Source: Geodermatophilus chilensis (GTDB lineage Bacteria; Actinomycetota; Actinomycetes; Mycobacteriales; Geodermatophilaceae). Taken from it: a stretch of 64,000 nt of DNA. A program made the position numbers and the translations under genes. Below the pieces are notes generated by a model. It was given only the letters and a program-made list of their open reading frames with translations. It was not told where the DNA came from and ran no database searches. Within the stretch, counting starts at the first letter, position 1, and every line of letters begins with the position of its first letter. The stretch is from assembly GCF_002802985.1 (NCBI RefSeq), contig NZ_NVPT01000002.1, positions 1-64,000 on the forward strand, written 5' to 3'. Positions 25,772 to 34,369 of the stretch are shown piece after piece.

Positions 25772-26976
25772 CGGTACCGCGTGGTGAACCGGTGGATGCT
25801 GTGGGTGATCCGCTCGACCTCGGCGTCGCCCAGGCCATGGCTCATGCCAAGGGTCATGCCGCGGGCAAAGACGGCGTCGGCCTCGGGAAGGCCGGCCTCC
25901 GGCTGGCGGTACTCGACGCCGGCCATCATGGGGTGCCGGGTGACGTTGCCGCTCCAGACGGTGCGGGTGTCGATGCCCTCGCCCTCGATGAACTCCTGCA
26001 GCTCGCTGCGGGTGAAGGGGGCCTCTGCGTTGATCATTACCGGGTAGCAGAGCCAGGCGGTGTCCAGCTCCGGCGTCTCCACGGGGGTGGTGAAGAATTC
26101 CGGGTAGGTGCCGTAGGCCGCGGTGTAGGCAGCGAACAGCTCCTTGCGGCGCTTGTAGTTGGCCTCCAGCTTGTTCAGCTGCACGACCCCGTAGGCCGCG
26201 CCCAGCTCGGAGGGCTCGAAGTTCCACGGCAGGACGTCGAAGATGAAGTCGTTGTCGTAGTCGACGCCGTCGAGGTTCTCCCGGAAGACTCGCCCGGTGC
26301 CCGTCGTCCCGAACAGGTTCGGCTCCGACCGGCGGCCCCAGCGACGCAGCAGCAGCGCCCGGTCGCGGGACGTCTCGTCGTCGACCATGACCATCCCGCC
26401 GGTGCCGGCGCAGGTGATGATGTGCGCCATCGAGAAGCTCGTGACGCTGATGTCGGCGCGCGCACCGGTCGGCGTCCCCCGCAGCGTGGGCCCGAGTGCG
26501 TCGCAGGAGTCCTCGATGACCTTGAGCCCGTGCCGGTCGGCGACCCCGCGGATGATGTCCCAGTCCGGACAGTTCCCGGCCAGGTTCGGGACGAGGACCG
26601 CCCGCGTCCGCTCGGTGACCATCGCCTCGATGGCGGCCTCGTCGATGTTGAACGTGTTCGGGCGGACGTCGACGAAGACGGGGACCAGCCCGGCGCGCAC
26701 GATCGGCGCCACGTCGGTGGAGAAGGTCAACGGCGAGGTGATGACCTCGCTGCCCTCGGGCAGGTCGAGCAGCTCGACGGCCAGGTAGAGGCCGGAGGAC
26801 CCGGAGTTGCACATGACGCCGAGGGCCTTGCCGCTCAGAGCGGGCACCCGGGTCTCCATCTCGTGCACGTTCCTGCCGATGCGCAGGCCCTGGTGCCCGC
26901 TGCGCAGGACGTCGACCACGGCCTGGATCTCTTCCTCACCGTGGGTGGCGCGCGCGTAGGTGATGCGGTCGGTCAT
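25768..26976 (-). CDS. DegT/DnrJ/EryC1/StrS-fold PLP protein with His at the Schiff-base Lys position
   Basis: 402 residues, full length for the sugar-aminotransferase fold. The cofactor-loop motif NSGSSGLYLAVELL (about residue 57) and the phosphate/pyridine-binding IEDSCDALG (Asp about 156) are present. At the position of the PLP-binding Lys the sequence reads SFSMAHIIT with His 185. The same Lys-to-His change is known in the 3-dehydrase branch (E1/RfbH, ColD), which use PMP-type chemistry. No sugar genes are nearby: it lies between ltp2 (28-bp gap) and an SDR in the steroid side-chain operon. Its function here is unknown; deoxygenation or deamination of a steroid intermediate is only a guess. 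Confidence 0.75.
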   Translation of the reverse strand: MTDRITYARATHGEEEIQAVVDVLRSGHQGLRIGRNVHEMETRVPALSGKALGVMCNSGSSGLYLAVELLDLPEGSEVITSPLTFSTDVAPIVRAGLVPVFVDVRPNTFNIDEAAIEAMVTERTRAVLVPNLAGNCPDWDIIRGVADRHGLKVIEDSCDALGPTLRGTPTGARADISVTSFSMAHIITCAGTGGMVMVDDETSRDRALLLRRWGRRSEPNLFGTTGTGRVFRENLDGVDYDNDFIFDVLPWNFEPSELGAAYGVVQLNKLEANYKRRKELFAAYTAAYGTYPEFFTTPVETPELDTAWLCYPVMINAEAPFTRSELQEFIEGEGIDTRTVWSGNVTRHPMMAGVEYRQPEAGLPEADAVFARGMTLGMSHGLGDAEVERITHSIHRFTTRYR

Positions 26977-27004
26977 GAGAGCTCCTGGAGGGTGGGGAGG
27001 GGCG

Positions 27005-28189
27005 TCAGTGGTCGGCGCTGAGGACGAGGGCGCTGTGCGGCACCGGCGACCCTCCGGTCACCAACACGGTGTTGACGGACTTGGCCGGCTGGTTGACCGA
27101 GGTGCCGCGGACCAGCCGGACGCCCTCGGCGATGCCGTTGACGCCGTGGATGTAGCCCTCGCCGAGCTGGCCCCCGTGGGTGTTGACCGGCAGGCGGCCG
27201 TCGAGCTCGAGGTTGCCGTCGGCGATGAAATCCTTGGCCTCGCCGCGACCGCAGAAGCCGTACTCCTCAAGCTGCAGCAGGACCATGGGGGTGAAAGCGT
27301 CGTAGAGGATCGCCGCGTCGATCTGGTCGGGGCCGACGCCGGCCTGGTGCCACATCTGCCGGGCCACCAGCTCGACCTCGGGCATCCGGTCGATGTCCTC
27401 GCGGTAGTAGCTGCTCATCGAGATCTGCTGCGGGCCCACACCCTGGGCGGCGGCGGAGATGACCGCCGGCGGGTGCCGCAGGTCCCGGGCCCGCTCGGTG
27501 CTGACGATGACCAGCGCCTGGCCTCCGTCGCTCTCCTGGCAGCAGTCCAGCAACCGCAGCGGGTCGGCGATCATGCGCGAGTTCTGGTGGTTCTCGAGGG
27601 TGATCGGCCGCTCGTAGAACCAGGCCTTGGGGTTGTTGGCCGCGTGCTTGCGGGACAGCACCGAGATTCGGCCGAAGTCCGCACTGGTAGCGCCGTACTT
27701 CTGCATGTAGAGCCGCGCCAGGAACGCCTCCTGCTGGGCCGGGGTGAGCAGCCCGTAGGGGTTGATCCAGTTGCGGTACTCCTGGTCGGTGTTCGCGGTG
27801 TAGGCAAACGGCGGCGGCCCGGCCCCGAAGCGGTGCCCCGAGCGCTCGTTGAAGGCCCGATAGACGACGACCACGTCGGCGACGCCGCTGGCCACCGCGA
27901 GGGCGGCCTGCTGCACGGGGGCGCACGCGCCGCCGCCGCCGTGTGGGATCCGGCTGAAGAAGGTCAGCTCCGGGATGCCGAGCGCGCGGGCGACGGCGAT
28001 CTCCGGGTTGGTCTCCATGGTGAACAGCGCGAACCCGTCCACCTCCTCGACGCCGATCTGGGCGTCGTCGAGGGCGGCGAGCACGCTCTCGCAGGCCAGC
28101 CGCCACTCGCTGCGCCCGGAGTTCTTGGAGAACTCCGTGGCACCGATGCCGGCAATCGCGGCCTTGCCGCTGAACCCGTCCTCCGTCAT
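27005..28189 (-). CDS. ltp2: Steroid side-chain aldolase, thiolase fold (Ltp2)
   Basis: 394 residues from ATG 28189, overlapping chsH1 as ATGA. The thiolase-like fold lacks the thiolase Cys pair. It has PHGGGGACAPVQQAA near residue 82, Tyr 296 in AILYDAFTP and Tyr 346 in GEGYIHGVNG, which line up with the two catalytic Tyr (294 and 344) reported for M. tuberculosis Ltp2. That enzyme performs the retro-aldol step that releases propionyl-CoA and leaves a 17-ketosteroid; it needs the DUF35 domain of ChsH2 as partner. Here the DUF35 partner is a separate protein two genes upstream. Confidence 0.88.
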   Translation of the reverse strand: MTEDGFSGKAAIAGIGATEFSKNSGRSEWRLACESVLAALDDAQIGVEEVDGFALFTMETNPEIAVARALGIPELTFFSRIPHGGGGACAPVQQAALAVASGVADVVVVYRAFNERSGHRFGAGPPPFAYTANTDQEYRNWINPYGLLTPAQQEAFLARLYMQKYGATSADFGRISVLSRKHAANNPKAWFYERPITLENHQNSRMIADPLRLLDCCQESDGGQALVIVSTERARDLRHPPAVISAAAQGVGPQQISMSSYYREDIDRMPEVELVARQMWHQAGVGPDQIDAAILYDAFTPMVLLQLEEYGFCGRGEAKDFIADGNLELDGRLPVNTHGGQLGEGYIHGVNGIAEGVRLVRGTSVNQPAKSVNTVLVTGGSPVPHSALVLSADH

Positions 28190-28596
28190 CGTGCCTTCCC
28201 TCCTGTCGGGACCAGCGTCACCTCGGCGGTCACGTGCACGCCGCGTTCGTTGGCACCGAGCACCTTCAGCGTCACCGCGTCGCCGTCGACGCCGGTGACC
28301 TCGCCCGTGAGGCGCATGGCGTCGCCGGGAAAGTTCGGGACACCCAGGCGCAGCGCGACACGGGTGATGCGGGCCGCCGGCCCGGACCAGTCGGTGACGT
28401 ACCGGTCGACGAAGCCGTTGGTCGAGTTGATGCTCATGAAGATGTCGGGGGTGCCGCGTTCCTGGGCCTTGCCCGGGTCGTGGTGCACGTCCTCGAAGTC
28501 CTGCGAGGCGATCGCGGTCGCCACGATCGTCGACCGGTCCAGCGGCAGCTCCAGGACCGGCAGCGCGGTGCCCACCCGGACGTCGGGGAAGCTCAT
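28186..28596 (-). CDS. chsH1: ChsH1, MaoC-like hydratase subunit
   Basis: 136 residues, a single hotdog domain. The hydratase dyad is visible as Asp 33 and His 38 in ASQDFEDVHHDP, matching Asp29/His34 of M. tuberculosis ChsH1. With the MaoC-type protein at 29027 it should form the hydratase that adds water to the 17(20)- or 20(22)-ene of the 3-carbon side-chain CoA ester before Ltp2 cleavage. It overlaps both the DUF35 gene upstream and ltp2 downstream by 4 bases. Confidence 0.87.
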   Translation of the reverse strand: MSFPDVRVGTALPVLELPLDRSTIVATAIASQDFEDVHHDPGKAQERGTPDIFMSINSTNGFVDRYVTDWSGPAARITRVALRLGVPNFPGDAMRLTGEVTGVDGDAVTLKVLGANERGVHVTAEVTLVPTGGKAR

Positions 28597-29030
28597 GCCG
28601 CACCCCCGGAGGGTCGGTGCAGCTGCGGGAGGATCTCGCCGTGCGCGTGCTCGGCGAAGCCGACCTCCAGCACCATGCCGATCTCCAGCTCCTCGTGCGG
28701 GATCCCGGCGACGTCGGCGACCAGCCGCGTGCCCTCCGCCAGGTCGACCAGCCCGACGGCCAGCGGGTACTCGAAGGCGGGGTCCGGGGGGTGGTGGATG
28801 ACCGTGTAGCTGTGCAGGCTGGCCCGGCGGCTGGACTCGACGGTGTCCCACACGAAGGAGCGGCACCGCGGGCAGGACGGCGCGGGGGGGTGGCGCAGGG
28901 TCTGGCACTCCCCGCAACGCTGGATCTCCAGCCGCCCCTCGCGGGCGGCGGCGAACCAGAACTCGTTGTCCTGGGTGACGGTCAGCCGCGGCACGGCGGT
29001 GCTCGGGGCGTCCTGACTCCGGTCGCTCAT
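28593..29030 (-). CDS. DUF35/OB-fold Zn-ribbon protein = C-terminal domain of ChsH2 as a separate gene
   Basis: 145 residues. An N-terminal helix precedes a rubredoxin-like zinc ribbon with Cys 39, 42, 53 and 56 (RCGEC and CPRC), followed by an OB-fold ending IPHEELEIGMVLEVGF. In M. tuberculosis ChsH2 (Rv3542c, about 311 residues) the same domain is fused behind a MaoC domain and supports Ltp2 activity. Here the two domains are separate ORFs that overlap as ATGA, with stop and start at exactly the domain border. It is likely the obligatory partner of Ltp2. An alternative reading, a general acyl-carrier DUF35 protein, fits the context less well. Confidence 0.85.
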   Translation of the reverse strand: MSDRSQDAPSTAVPRLTVTQDNEFWFAAAREGRLEIQRCGECQTLRHPPAPSCPRCRSFVWDTVESSRRASLHSYTVIHHPPDPAFEYPLAVGLVDLAEGTRLVADVAGIPHEELEIGMVLEVGFAEHAHGEILPQLHRPSGGAA

Positions 29031-29620
29031 GCGACGTCCTCCTCGGCTGCCGGCTGCGTGGGCCTGGGCTTGAAGCGGAGAAGCCGGAACCGCTCCTCCA
29101 CGAGGAGGTCCCCGGCCTGGTCCACGTACTTCTTGTGCAGGGTGAGGAAGCAGCCCTCACCCAGTGCGGTGCGCTTGACCGGCGAGATGAATTCGATCGT
29201 GAAATGGGCGGTGACGTGGTCGCCCGGGCGCAGCTCGCGGTGGTAGTCCTGCTCCACGTTGGTGGCGACCACCGAGGTGTAGCCCGCTCGGTCGAGCAGG
29301 TTCATCAGCCGCGAGTACGCGAAGTCCTCGACGGCCCCCTCGGCCCGCAGCCGGTGGATCTCCCGCCACCGCCGGTAGCCGGCCATGACCCACGTCGAGA
29401 TCATCGCCGGGGGGCAGACGATCCCCTCGCGGCCGGTGGCGCGCGCCGCGGCGTCGTCGACGTAGACGGCGTTGTGGTCGTCATGCGCCTCGACCCAGTT
29501 GCGGATCATTGCCTTGTTGACGGCGTACCGGGCCACCCGCGGCGGCTCGGCCTCCAGGCCGACGAAGCCGGCCAGCTGCGCGGCGAGGTCTGACTGCTCC
29601 TGCACGCTCCCTGCGGTCAC
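29027..29620 (-). CDS. chsH2: MaoC-like hydratase subunit = N-terminal domain of ChsH2
   Basis: 197 residues from GTG 29620, preceded by GGAAGGAAA at good spacing. A TTG 27 bases further out would place the start inside the KstR2 operator, so I reject it. The hotdog fold has KAMIRNWVEAHDDHNAVYVDD at the position of the hydratase motif, GIVCPPAMISTW, and a C-terminal RTALGEGCFLTLHKKYVDQ. It corresponds to the MaoC half of M. tuberculosis ChsH2 and should pair with ChsH1. It is the first gene of the 10.5-kb igr-like operon. Regulation by KstR2 is suggested by the operator 23 bases upstream. Confidence 0.83.
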   Translation of the reverse strand: MTAGSVQEQSDLAAQLAGFVGLEAEPPRVARYAVNKAMIRNWVEAHDDHNAVYVDDAAARATGREGIVCPPAMISTWVMAGYRRWREIHRLRAEGAVEDFAYSRLMNLLDRAGYTSVVATNVEQDYHRELRPGDHVTAHFTIEFISPVKRTALGEGCFLTLHKKYVDQAGDLLVEERFRLLRFKPRPTQPAAEEDVA

Positions 29621-29642
29621 GCCGTTTCCTTCCGCTGACTTG

Positions 29643-29656
29643 AGCAAGCGCTTGGT
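29643..29656. promoter_or_regulatory. KstR2 operator (AGCAAGCGCTTGGT)
   Basis: An exact match to the published KstR2 consensus AnCAAGnnCTTGnT, in the divergent region 29621-29750 between the chsH2-headed operon and the kstR2-like gene. Confidence 0.85.
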
Positions 29657-29691
29657 AAGCTAGCCTCGGCCCCGTCGGCGGAGCGCCGGTG

Positions 29692-29706
29692 TCCCACTCC
29701 GCGGGA
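29692..29706. promoter_or_regulatory. 15-bp palindromic box, copy 7 (TCCCACTCCGCGGGA)
   Basis: It lies in the same 130-bp divergent region as the KstR2 operator, 44 bp upstream of the kstR2 GTG and 71 bp upstream of chsH2. Confidence 0.5.
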
Positions 29707-29750
29707 CCAGCTCGCCGGCCGCCGCTGGACCGCACCGAAAGGGGCCGCTC

Positions 29751-30367
29751 GTGGTCGACGACCCAGCGCCGAGCGCCGGCATCCCCGGGTCCGGGGACCG
29801 GCGCGCCGCCATCCTGGCGCGCTCCGCGGAGCTGTTCGCCACGCGTGGCGTGACCGCCACCACGGTGCGGGACATTGGCGAGGCCGCCGGCGTCCTGTCC
29901 GGCAGCCTGTACCACCACTTCCGGTCGAAGGACGCGATCGTGGGCGAGGTGCTGGCCGAGTTCATGGCCGACGTGCAGCACCGGTTCGCCGAGGTGGCGC
30001 GCCGGTCCCGGACACCGGAGGAGACCGTGCGCGGGCTGGTGCACGCGACGCTTACCGTGATCGAGGAGCACCCGCACCCGACGGCGATGTACCAGAACGA
30101 CCGGCAGTACCTACGCGAGCGCGGCCTGCTCGAGCCGGTCCGCAGCGCGTCCCGCGCCGTGCGGGACCACTGGCTGAAGGCGCTAGAGGCGGGATCGCCG
30201 ACGGCACCTTCCGCGGGGACGTACCATCCGAGGTCTCCTACCGCGCCCTGCGCGACACGCTCTGGGCGACGACGCACTGGCCGAATCGGGAGGAGTTCAC
30301 CACCGCCGAGTTCGCCGACCTGCTGACCGGCCTTTTCTTCGACGGCCTGCGCCGGCCCGCCGGCTGA
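29751..30367 (+). pseudogene. kstR2: KstR2-like TetR regulator with a single-base frameshift
   Basis: From GTG 29751 (GAAAGGGG upstream) the N-terminus has a TetR helix-turn-helix with TTVRDIGEAAGVLSGSLYHHF (about residues 42-62), very close to KstR2 of M. tuberculosis. The frame is intact to about residue 147 (KALEAG). At 30192-30194 one base is missing; shifting frame there restores IADGTFRGDVPSEVSYRAL and a normal ending LLTGLFFDGLRRPAG with TGA 30365-30367. The restored protein would have 205 residues, against 200 for KstR2. Unrepaired, the C-terminal ligand/dimer region is replaced by about 45 unrelated residues. It may be a real mutation or a sequencing error. The gene is divergent from the chsH2 operon, with a perfect KstR2 operator between. 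Confidence 0.82.
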
Positions 30368-30368
30368 C

Positions 30369-30392
30369 CGGCCCGGCGGGTACGCCGGGCCG
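30369..30392. terminator. Bidirectional terminator hairpin
   Basis: A perfect 10-bp stem (30369-30378 with 30383-30392) and a GGTA loop, between the convergent kstR2-like and thioesterase genes. Confidence 0.7.
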
Positions 30393-30396
30393 CCGC

Positions 30397-31044
30397 TTAC
30401 CGCGGCCGAGCCAGCTGCTTGGCGATGAAGAGCCCCTCCGCGCTGACGCGGACCTCGCCGTCGGCGGCGATGGTGCCTACGGCCCGGATCTTGCGTCCGT
30501 CGACCGCGACCTGGCGGCCGGTGACGGTAAGCGGCTGGAACAGCGGCGTGGTCCGGTGGTAGCGCAGCGTCAGCTGCGCCGTCATCCCCGACGGGCCGGC
30601 CCAGTGGTTGGCCACGCCGAGCGTGTGGTCGAGCAGCAGGGCAGAAATCCCGCCGTGCACGAAGCCGGGTGGGCCCTGGTAGGGCAGACCCAGCGTGGTG
30701 GTGCCCTCGATGGCGCCGTCGTCGCGGCCGGTCAACGTCAGCGGCGGGGCGATCGCGTTCTCCGGCCCGGTCACCGGGTCGTGCCGGGTGACACCTTCAC
30801 CGGCCCACATGTCGACCATCCGGTCGGCAATGGGCGGCGCGTGCCCCTCGAGGTGGTCGGCGACGGCGTTCAGGCGGGCCGCCACGTCCTGCATCTCCGC
30901 GGCGCTGTTGCCGCCGGCGTGCAGCAGCGCGGCAACCACCCGGCGCGCGGCCGCGACGGCGGCGTCCACCCCGGCGTTGTCCGGGGTCGCGGTGAGCTGC
31001 GGTCCCTGCCGGACGCCCTCCGGTCGGGCCGTCTCCGGGGTCAC
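30397..31044 (-). CDS. PaaI-type hotdog thioesterase
   Basis: 215 residues. The C-terminal 120 residues form a hotdog domain with the PaaI/4HBT hallmark GPPGFVHGGISALLLDHTLG (about residues 127-146), including the HGG loop and catalytic Asp. An N-terminal helical extension of about 95 residues precedes it. It would hydrolyse an acyl-CoA, perhaps to recover CoA from stalled side-chain intermediates. GTG 31044 overlaps the ChsH3-like stop as GTGA. It is the last gene of the fadA5-chsH3-thioesterase unit. Confidence 0.82.
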   Translation of the reverse strand: MTPETARPEGVRQGPQLTATPDNAGVDAAVAAARRVVAALLHAGGNSAAEMQDVAARLNAVADHLEGHAPPIADRMVDMWAGEGVTRHDPVTGPENAIAPPLTLTGRDDGAIEGTTTLGLPYQGPPGFVHGGISALLLDHTLGVANHWAGPSGMTAQLTLRYHRTTPLFQPLTVTGRQVAVDGRKIRAVGTIAADGEVRVSAEGLFIAKQLARPR

Positions 31045-31913
31045 GGCCGCACCGAGGCGGTGCCGTGCGTGAGCACCGGGGCGCCCTCGCGCTCAGGGCA
31101 CATCGACGCCAGGAGGAGGATCTTCCCGTCCCGCCAGACGCTCGTCCGGATGGACTGCCTCGGGTACAGCGGGCCGGCGAACCGCACCGACAGCCCCGCC
31201 AGCCGGGACGCGTCCCCGTCTAGGACCCCGTCGACCAGCGCCTTCGCCAGCAGTCCGCAAGACGCCAGGCCGTGCAGGATCGGCTGATCGAAGCCGGCCT
31301 TGGCGGCGAACGCCGGATCGGCGTGCAGTGGGTTGAGGTCGCCGTTGAGCCGGTAGAGCAGCGCGGTCTGCGGCGTGGTCGCGGAGTGCAGGACCACGTC
31401 GGGTTCGCGGTCGGGCTGGGACCAGGCCACCTCCTGGCCCGGTTTCCCGCCGAAACCACCCTCGCCGCGAGCCCAGATCTGCATGGTCGTCGTCCACAGC
31501 GGGGCGCCCGCGGGATCGACGGCCGCCTGCTCCAGCTCGATGACGGCGGCCTTGCCCTTGTCCCACACGTTCGCCACGCGTGAGCTCACCGTGGCGGCGC
31601 CCGAGGAAGGGATCGGCCGGTGCACGGTCAACGACTGCCCGCCGTGCAGGATCCGGCGCAGGTCGATGTCGACACCGGGCATGGACATCGCCATCGGCGG
31701 CAACTCACCGGCCGAAATGCCCTGACCGGCGACCATGGCGAAGGTCGGGAGGACCTGCAGGTTCTTCTCGAACGTGTAGTGCAGCTCGGGGTCGACGTCC
31801 GCGTGCGACCCCGCGCCGAGGCTGAGGTGGTAGAGCAGCACGTCGCGTGTGGTCCAGCGGGCCTCGCGCACCGTGGGCTCGGCGGACAGCGCCTTCTCGA
31901 GGTTGATGGGCAC
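31041..31913 (-). CDS. chsH3: MaoC-family enoyl-CoA hydratase, ChsH3-like
   Basis: 290 residues from GTG 31913, 4 bases after the thiolase stop; Rv3538 has 286. It is a double hotdog protein. The C-terminal hydratase-2 motif is intact as LNGDLNPLHADPAFAAKAGFD followed by PILHGLASCG. The N-terminal half has SLGAGSHADVDPELHYTFEKNLQVLPTFA, typical of this subfamily. It hydrates the enoyl-CoA formed by an acyl-CoA dehydrogenase in the first rounds of side-chain beta-oxidation. The divergent neighbour is the matching beta-hydroxyacyl-CoA dehydrogenase ChsB1, so hydration, oxidation and thiolysis are encoded around one promoter region. Confidence 0.85.
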   Translation of the reverse strand: MPINLEKALSAEPTVREARWTTRDVLLYHLSLGAGSHADVDPELHYTFEKNLQVLPTFAMVAGQGISAGELPPMAMSMPGVDIDLRRILHGGQSLTVHRPIPSSGAATVSSRVANVWDKGKAAVIELEQAAVDPAGAPLWTTTMQIWARGEGGFGGKPGQEVAWSQPDREPDVVLHSATTPQTALLYRLNGDLNPLHADPAFAAKAGFDQPILHGLASCGLLAKALVDGVLDGDASRLAGLSVRFAGPLYPRQSIRTSVWRDGKILLLASMCPEREGAPVLTHGTASVRP

Positions 31914-31917
31914 GGCG

Positions 31918-33126
<1,209 letters not shown>

Positions 33127-33128
33127 CT

Positions 33129-33140
33129 AGAATCGATTCT
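33129..33140. promoter_or_regulatory. 12-bp perfect palindrome AGAATCGATTCT (possible KstR-type operator)
   Basis: It lies 50 bp upstream of the FadA5-like ATG. The flanks AGAA/TTCT are as in KstR sites, but the inner AAC/GTT of the published KstR motif is AAT/ATT here. It is the most AT-rich palindrome in the neighbourhood. Confidence 0.4.
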
Positions 33141-33155
33141 GTCTCGGCACGACAA

Positions 33156-33237
33156 CCGTCCCGGCCACCGGTACACCACCGGCCCGTGCGGTCCGGCGCG
33201 GCGTCGGCATCCGTCCCGGCCACCGGTACACCACCGG
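33156..33237. repeat. 27-bp direct repeat carrying two copies of the regulatory box
   Basis: Identical 27-bp units at 33156-33182 and 33211-33237 (55-bp period). Each contains TCCCGGCCACCGGTA (33159-33173 and 33214-33228), a variant of the cluster box. They lie between fadA5 and chsB1. Confidence 0.7.
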
Positions 33238-33356
33238 GCGTCCGCCTCCGGCGGCGACCTACCCTCCGCCCGCAGCCCGCCCGGCGGGCGCGATCCGATC
33301 GTCCGTCACGCGCAGCGGCCGCTTCTCAGCGCGGCCGCTGGAGAAGGAGCAGCCCG

Positions 33357-34289
33357 GTGAGCGAAACGACCAGCCTGGAGGGCCGCACGGCCGTCGTCAC
33401 GGGGGCCGGCGCCGGCCTCGGCCGTACCGAGGTGCTGGCCCTGGCCGCCGGCGGCGCGAACATCGTCGTCAACGACGTCGGCTCGGCGGCGCACGACGTC
33501 GTCGCCGAGGTCGAGAGTCTCGGCCGCAAGGCCGTCGCCGTGACCGGCGACGTTGGCGACTGGAGCCTGGGCGACCAGCTGGTGCAGGCCGCGGTCGACA
33601 CCTTCGGCAGCCTGGACATCGTCGTGAACAACGCCGGCATCACCCGCGACACGATGCTGTTCAATCTCACCGAGCAGCAGTGGGACGACGTCATCCGCGT
33701 GCACCTCAAGGGCCACGCCTCGGTGTCGCGGGCCGCCGCGGCGCACTGGCGGCAGGCGTCCAAGGCCGCGGGCGGGCCGGTGTACGGCCGGGTGGTCAAC
33801 ACCGCCTCCGAGGCGTTCCTCTTCGGCGCCCCCGGCCAGCCGAACTACTCCGCCGCCAAGGCCGGCATCGTCGCCCTCACCCTGTCCACCGCCCAGGGCC
33901 TGTCCCGCTACGGCATCACCGCGAACGCGATCTGCCCGCGGGCGCGCACCGGCATGACCGAGGGCGTGTTCGGCGACGCCGCCGCCGCGGACGGCCTGGA
34001 CCTGCTGGCCCCCGAGCGCGTGGCCACCCTGGTGAGCTACCTGGGGTCGCCGGCGTCGGCGGAGATCAACGGCCAGGTGTTCGTCGTCTACGGCGACTTC
34101 GTGGCGCTGCTGGCGCCGCCCACGGTGGAGAAGAAGTTCACCGCGGCCGACGGCACCTTCAGCGTCGAGGAGCTCGACGAGCAGCTGACCGGCTACTTCA
34201 CCGGGCGCAGCCCGTACCAGACCTTCGCCGCCTACGACGTCGCCCGGCTGGACACCACCGGCGTGCCGAACCTGGCCGCCTCCCGCTGA
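33357..34289 (+). CDS. chsB1: Beta-hydroxyacyl-CoA / 17-beta-hydroxysteroid dehydrogenase, ChsB1-like SDR
   Basis: 310 residues from GTG 33357 with AAGGAG upstream; Rv3502c (ChsB1/Hsd4A) has 317. TGAGAGLGRTEVLALA lies at about residue 16, NNAGITRDTMLFNLTEQQWDDVIRVHLKGH near residue 90, and the catalytic YSAAK near residue 163. The last 100 residues, with VYGDFVALLAPPTVEKKF, follow the MFE-2 (17-beta-HSD type 4) dehydrogenase pattern rather than small SDRs. It oxidises the hydroxyl made by the MaoC hydratases in side-chain beta-oxidation. It is a single gene ended by the hairpin at 34302-34337. A longer upstream reading has no homology. Confidence 0.86.
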   Translation: MSETTSLEGRTAVVTGAGAGLGRTEVLALAAGGANIVVNDVGSAAHDVVAEVESLGRKAVAVTGDVGDWSLGDQLVQAAVDTFGSLDIVVNNAGITRDTMLFNLTEQQWDDVIRVHLKGHASVSRAAAAHWRQASKAAGGPVYGRVVNTASEAFLFGAPGQPNYSAAKAGIVALTLSTAQGLSRYGITANAICPRARTGMTEGVFGDAAAADGLDLLAPERVATLVSYLGSPASAEINGQVFVVYGDFVALLAPPTVEKKFTAADGTFSVEELDEQLTGYFTGRSPYQTFAAYDVARLDTTGVPNLAASR

Positions 34290-34301
34290 GCCCGGGAACG
34301 A

Positions 34302-34337
34302 CGAGGGCCCCTGCCGCACCGCGGGCGGGGGCCCTCG
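34302..34337. terminator. Bidirectional terminator hairpin
   Basis: A perfect 10-bp stem (34302-34311 with 34328-34337) between the convergent chsB1 and 3-alpha-HSD genes. Confidence 0.75.
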
Positions 34338-34369
34338 CGCGCTCACGGCCATGAGTGCGGGAACGCGGG

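Noticed and set aside
29621-29647. TTG start for the ChsH2 MaoC-domain gene (206 residues)
   Set aside because: That start would lie inside the KstR2 operator and lacks a ribosome site; GTG 29620 has one.
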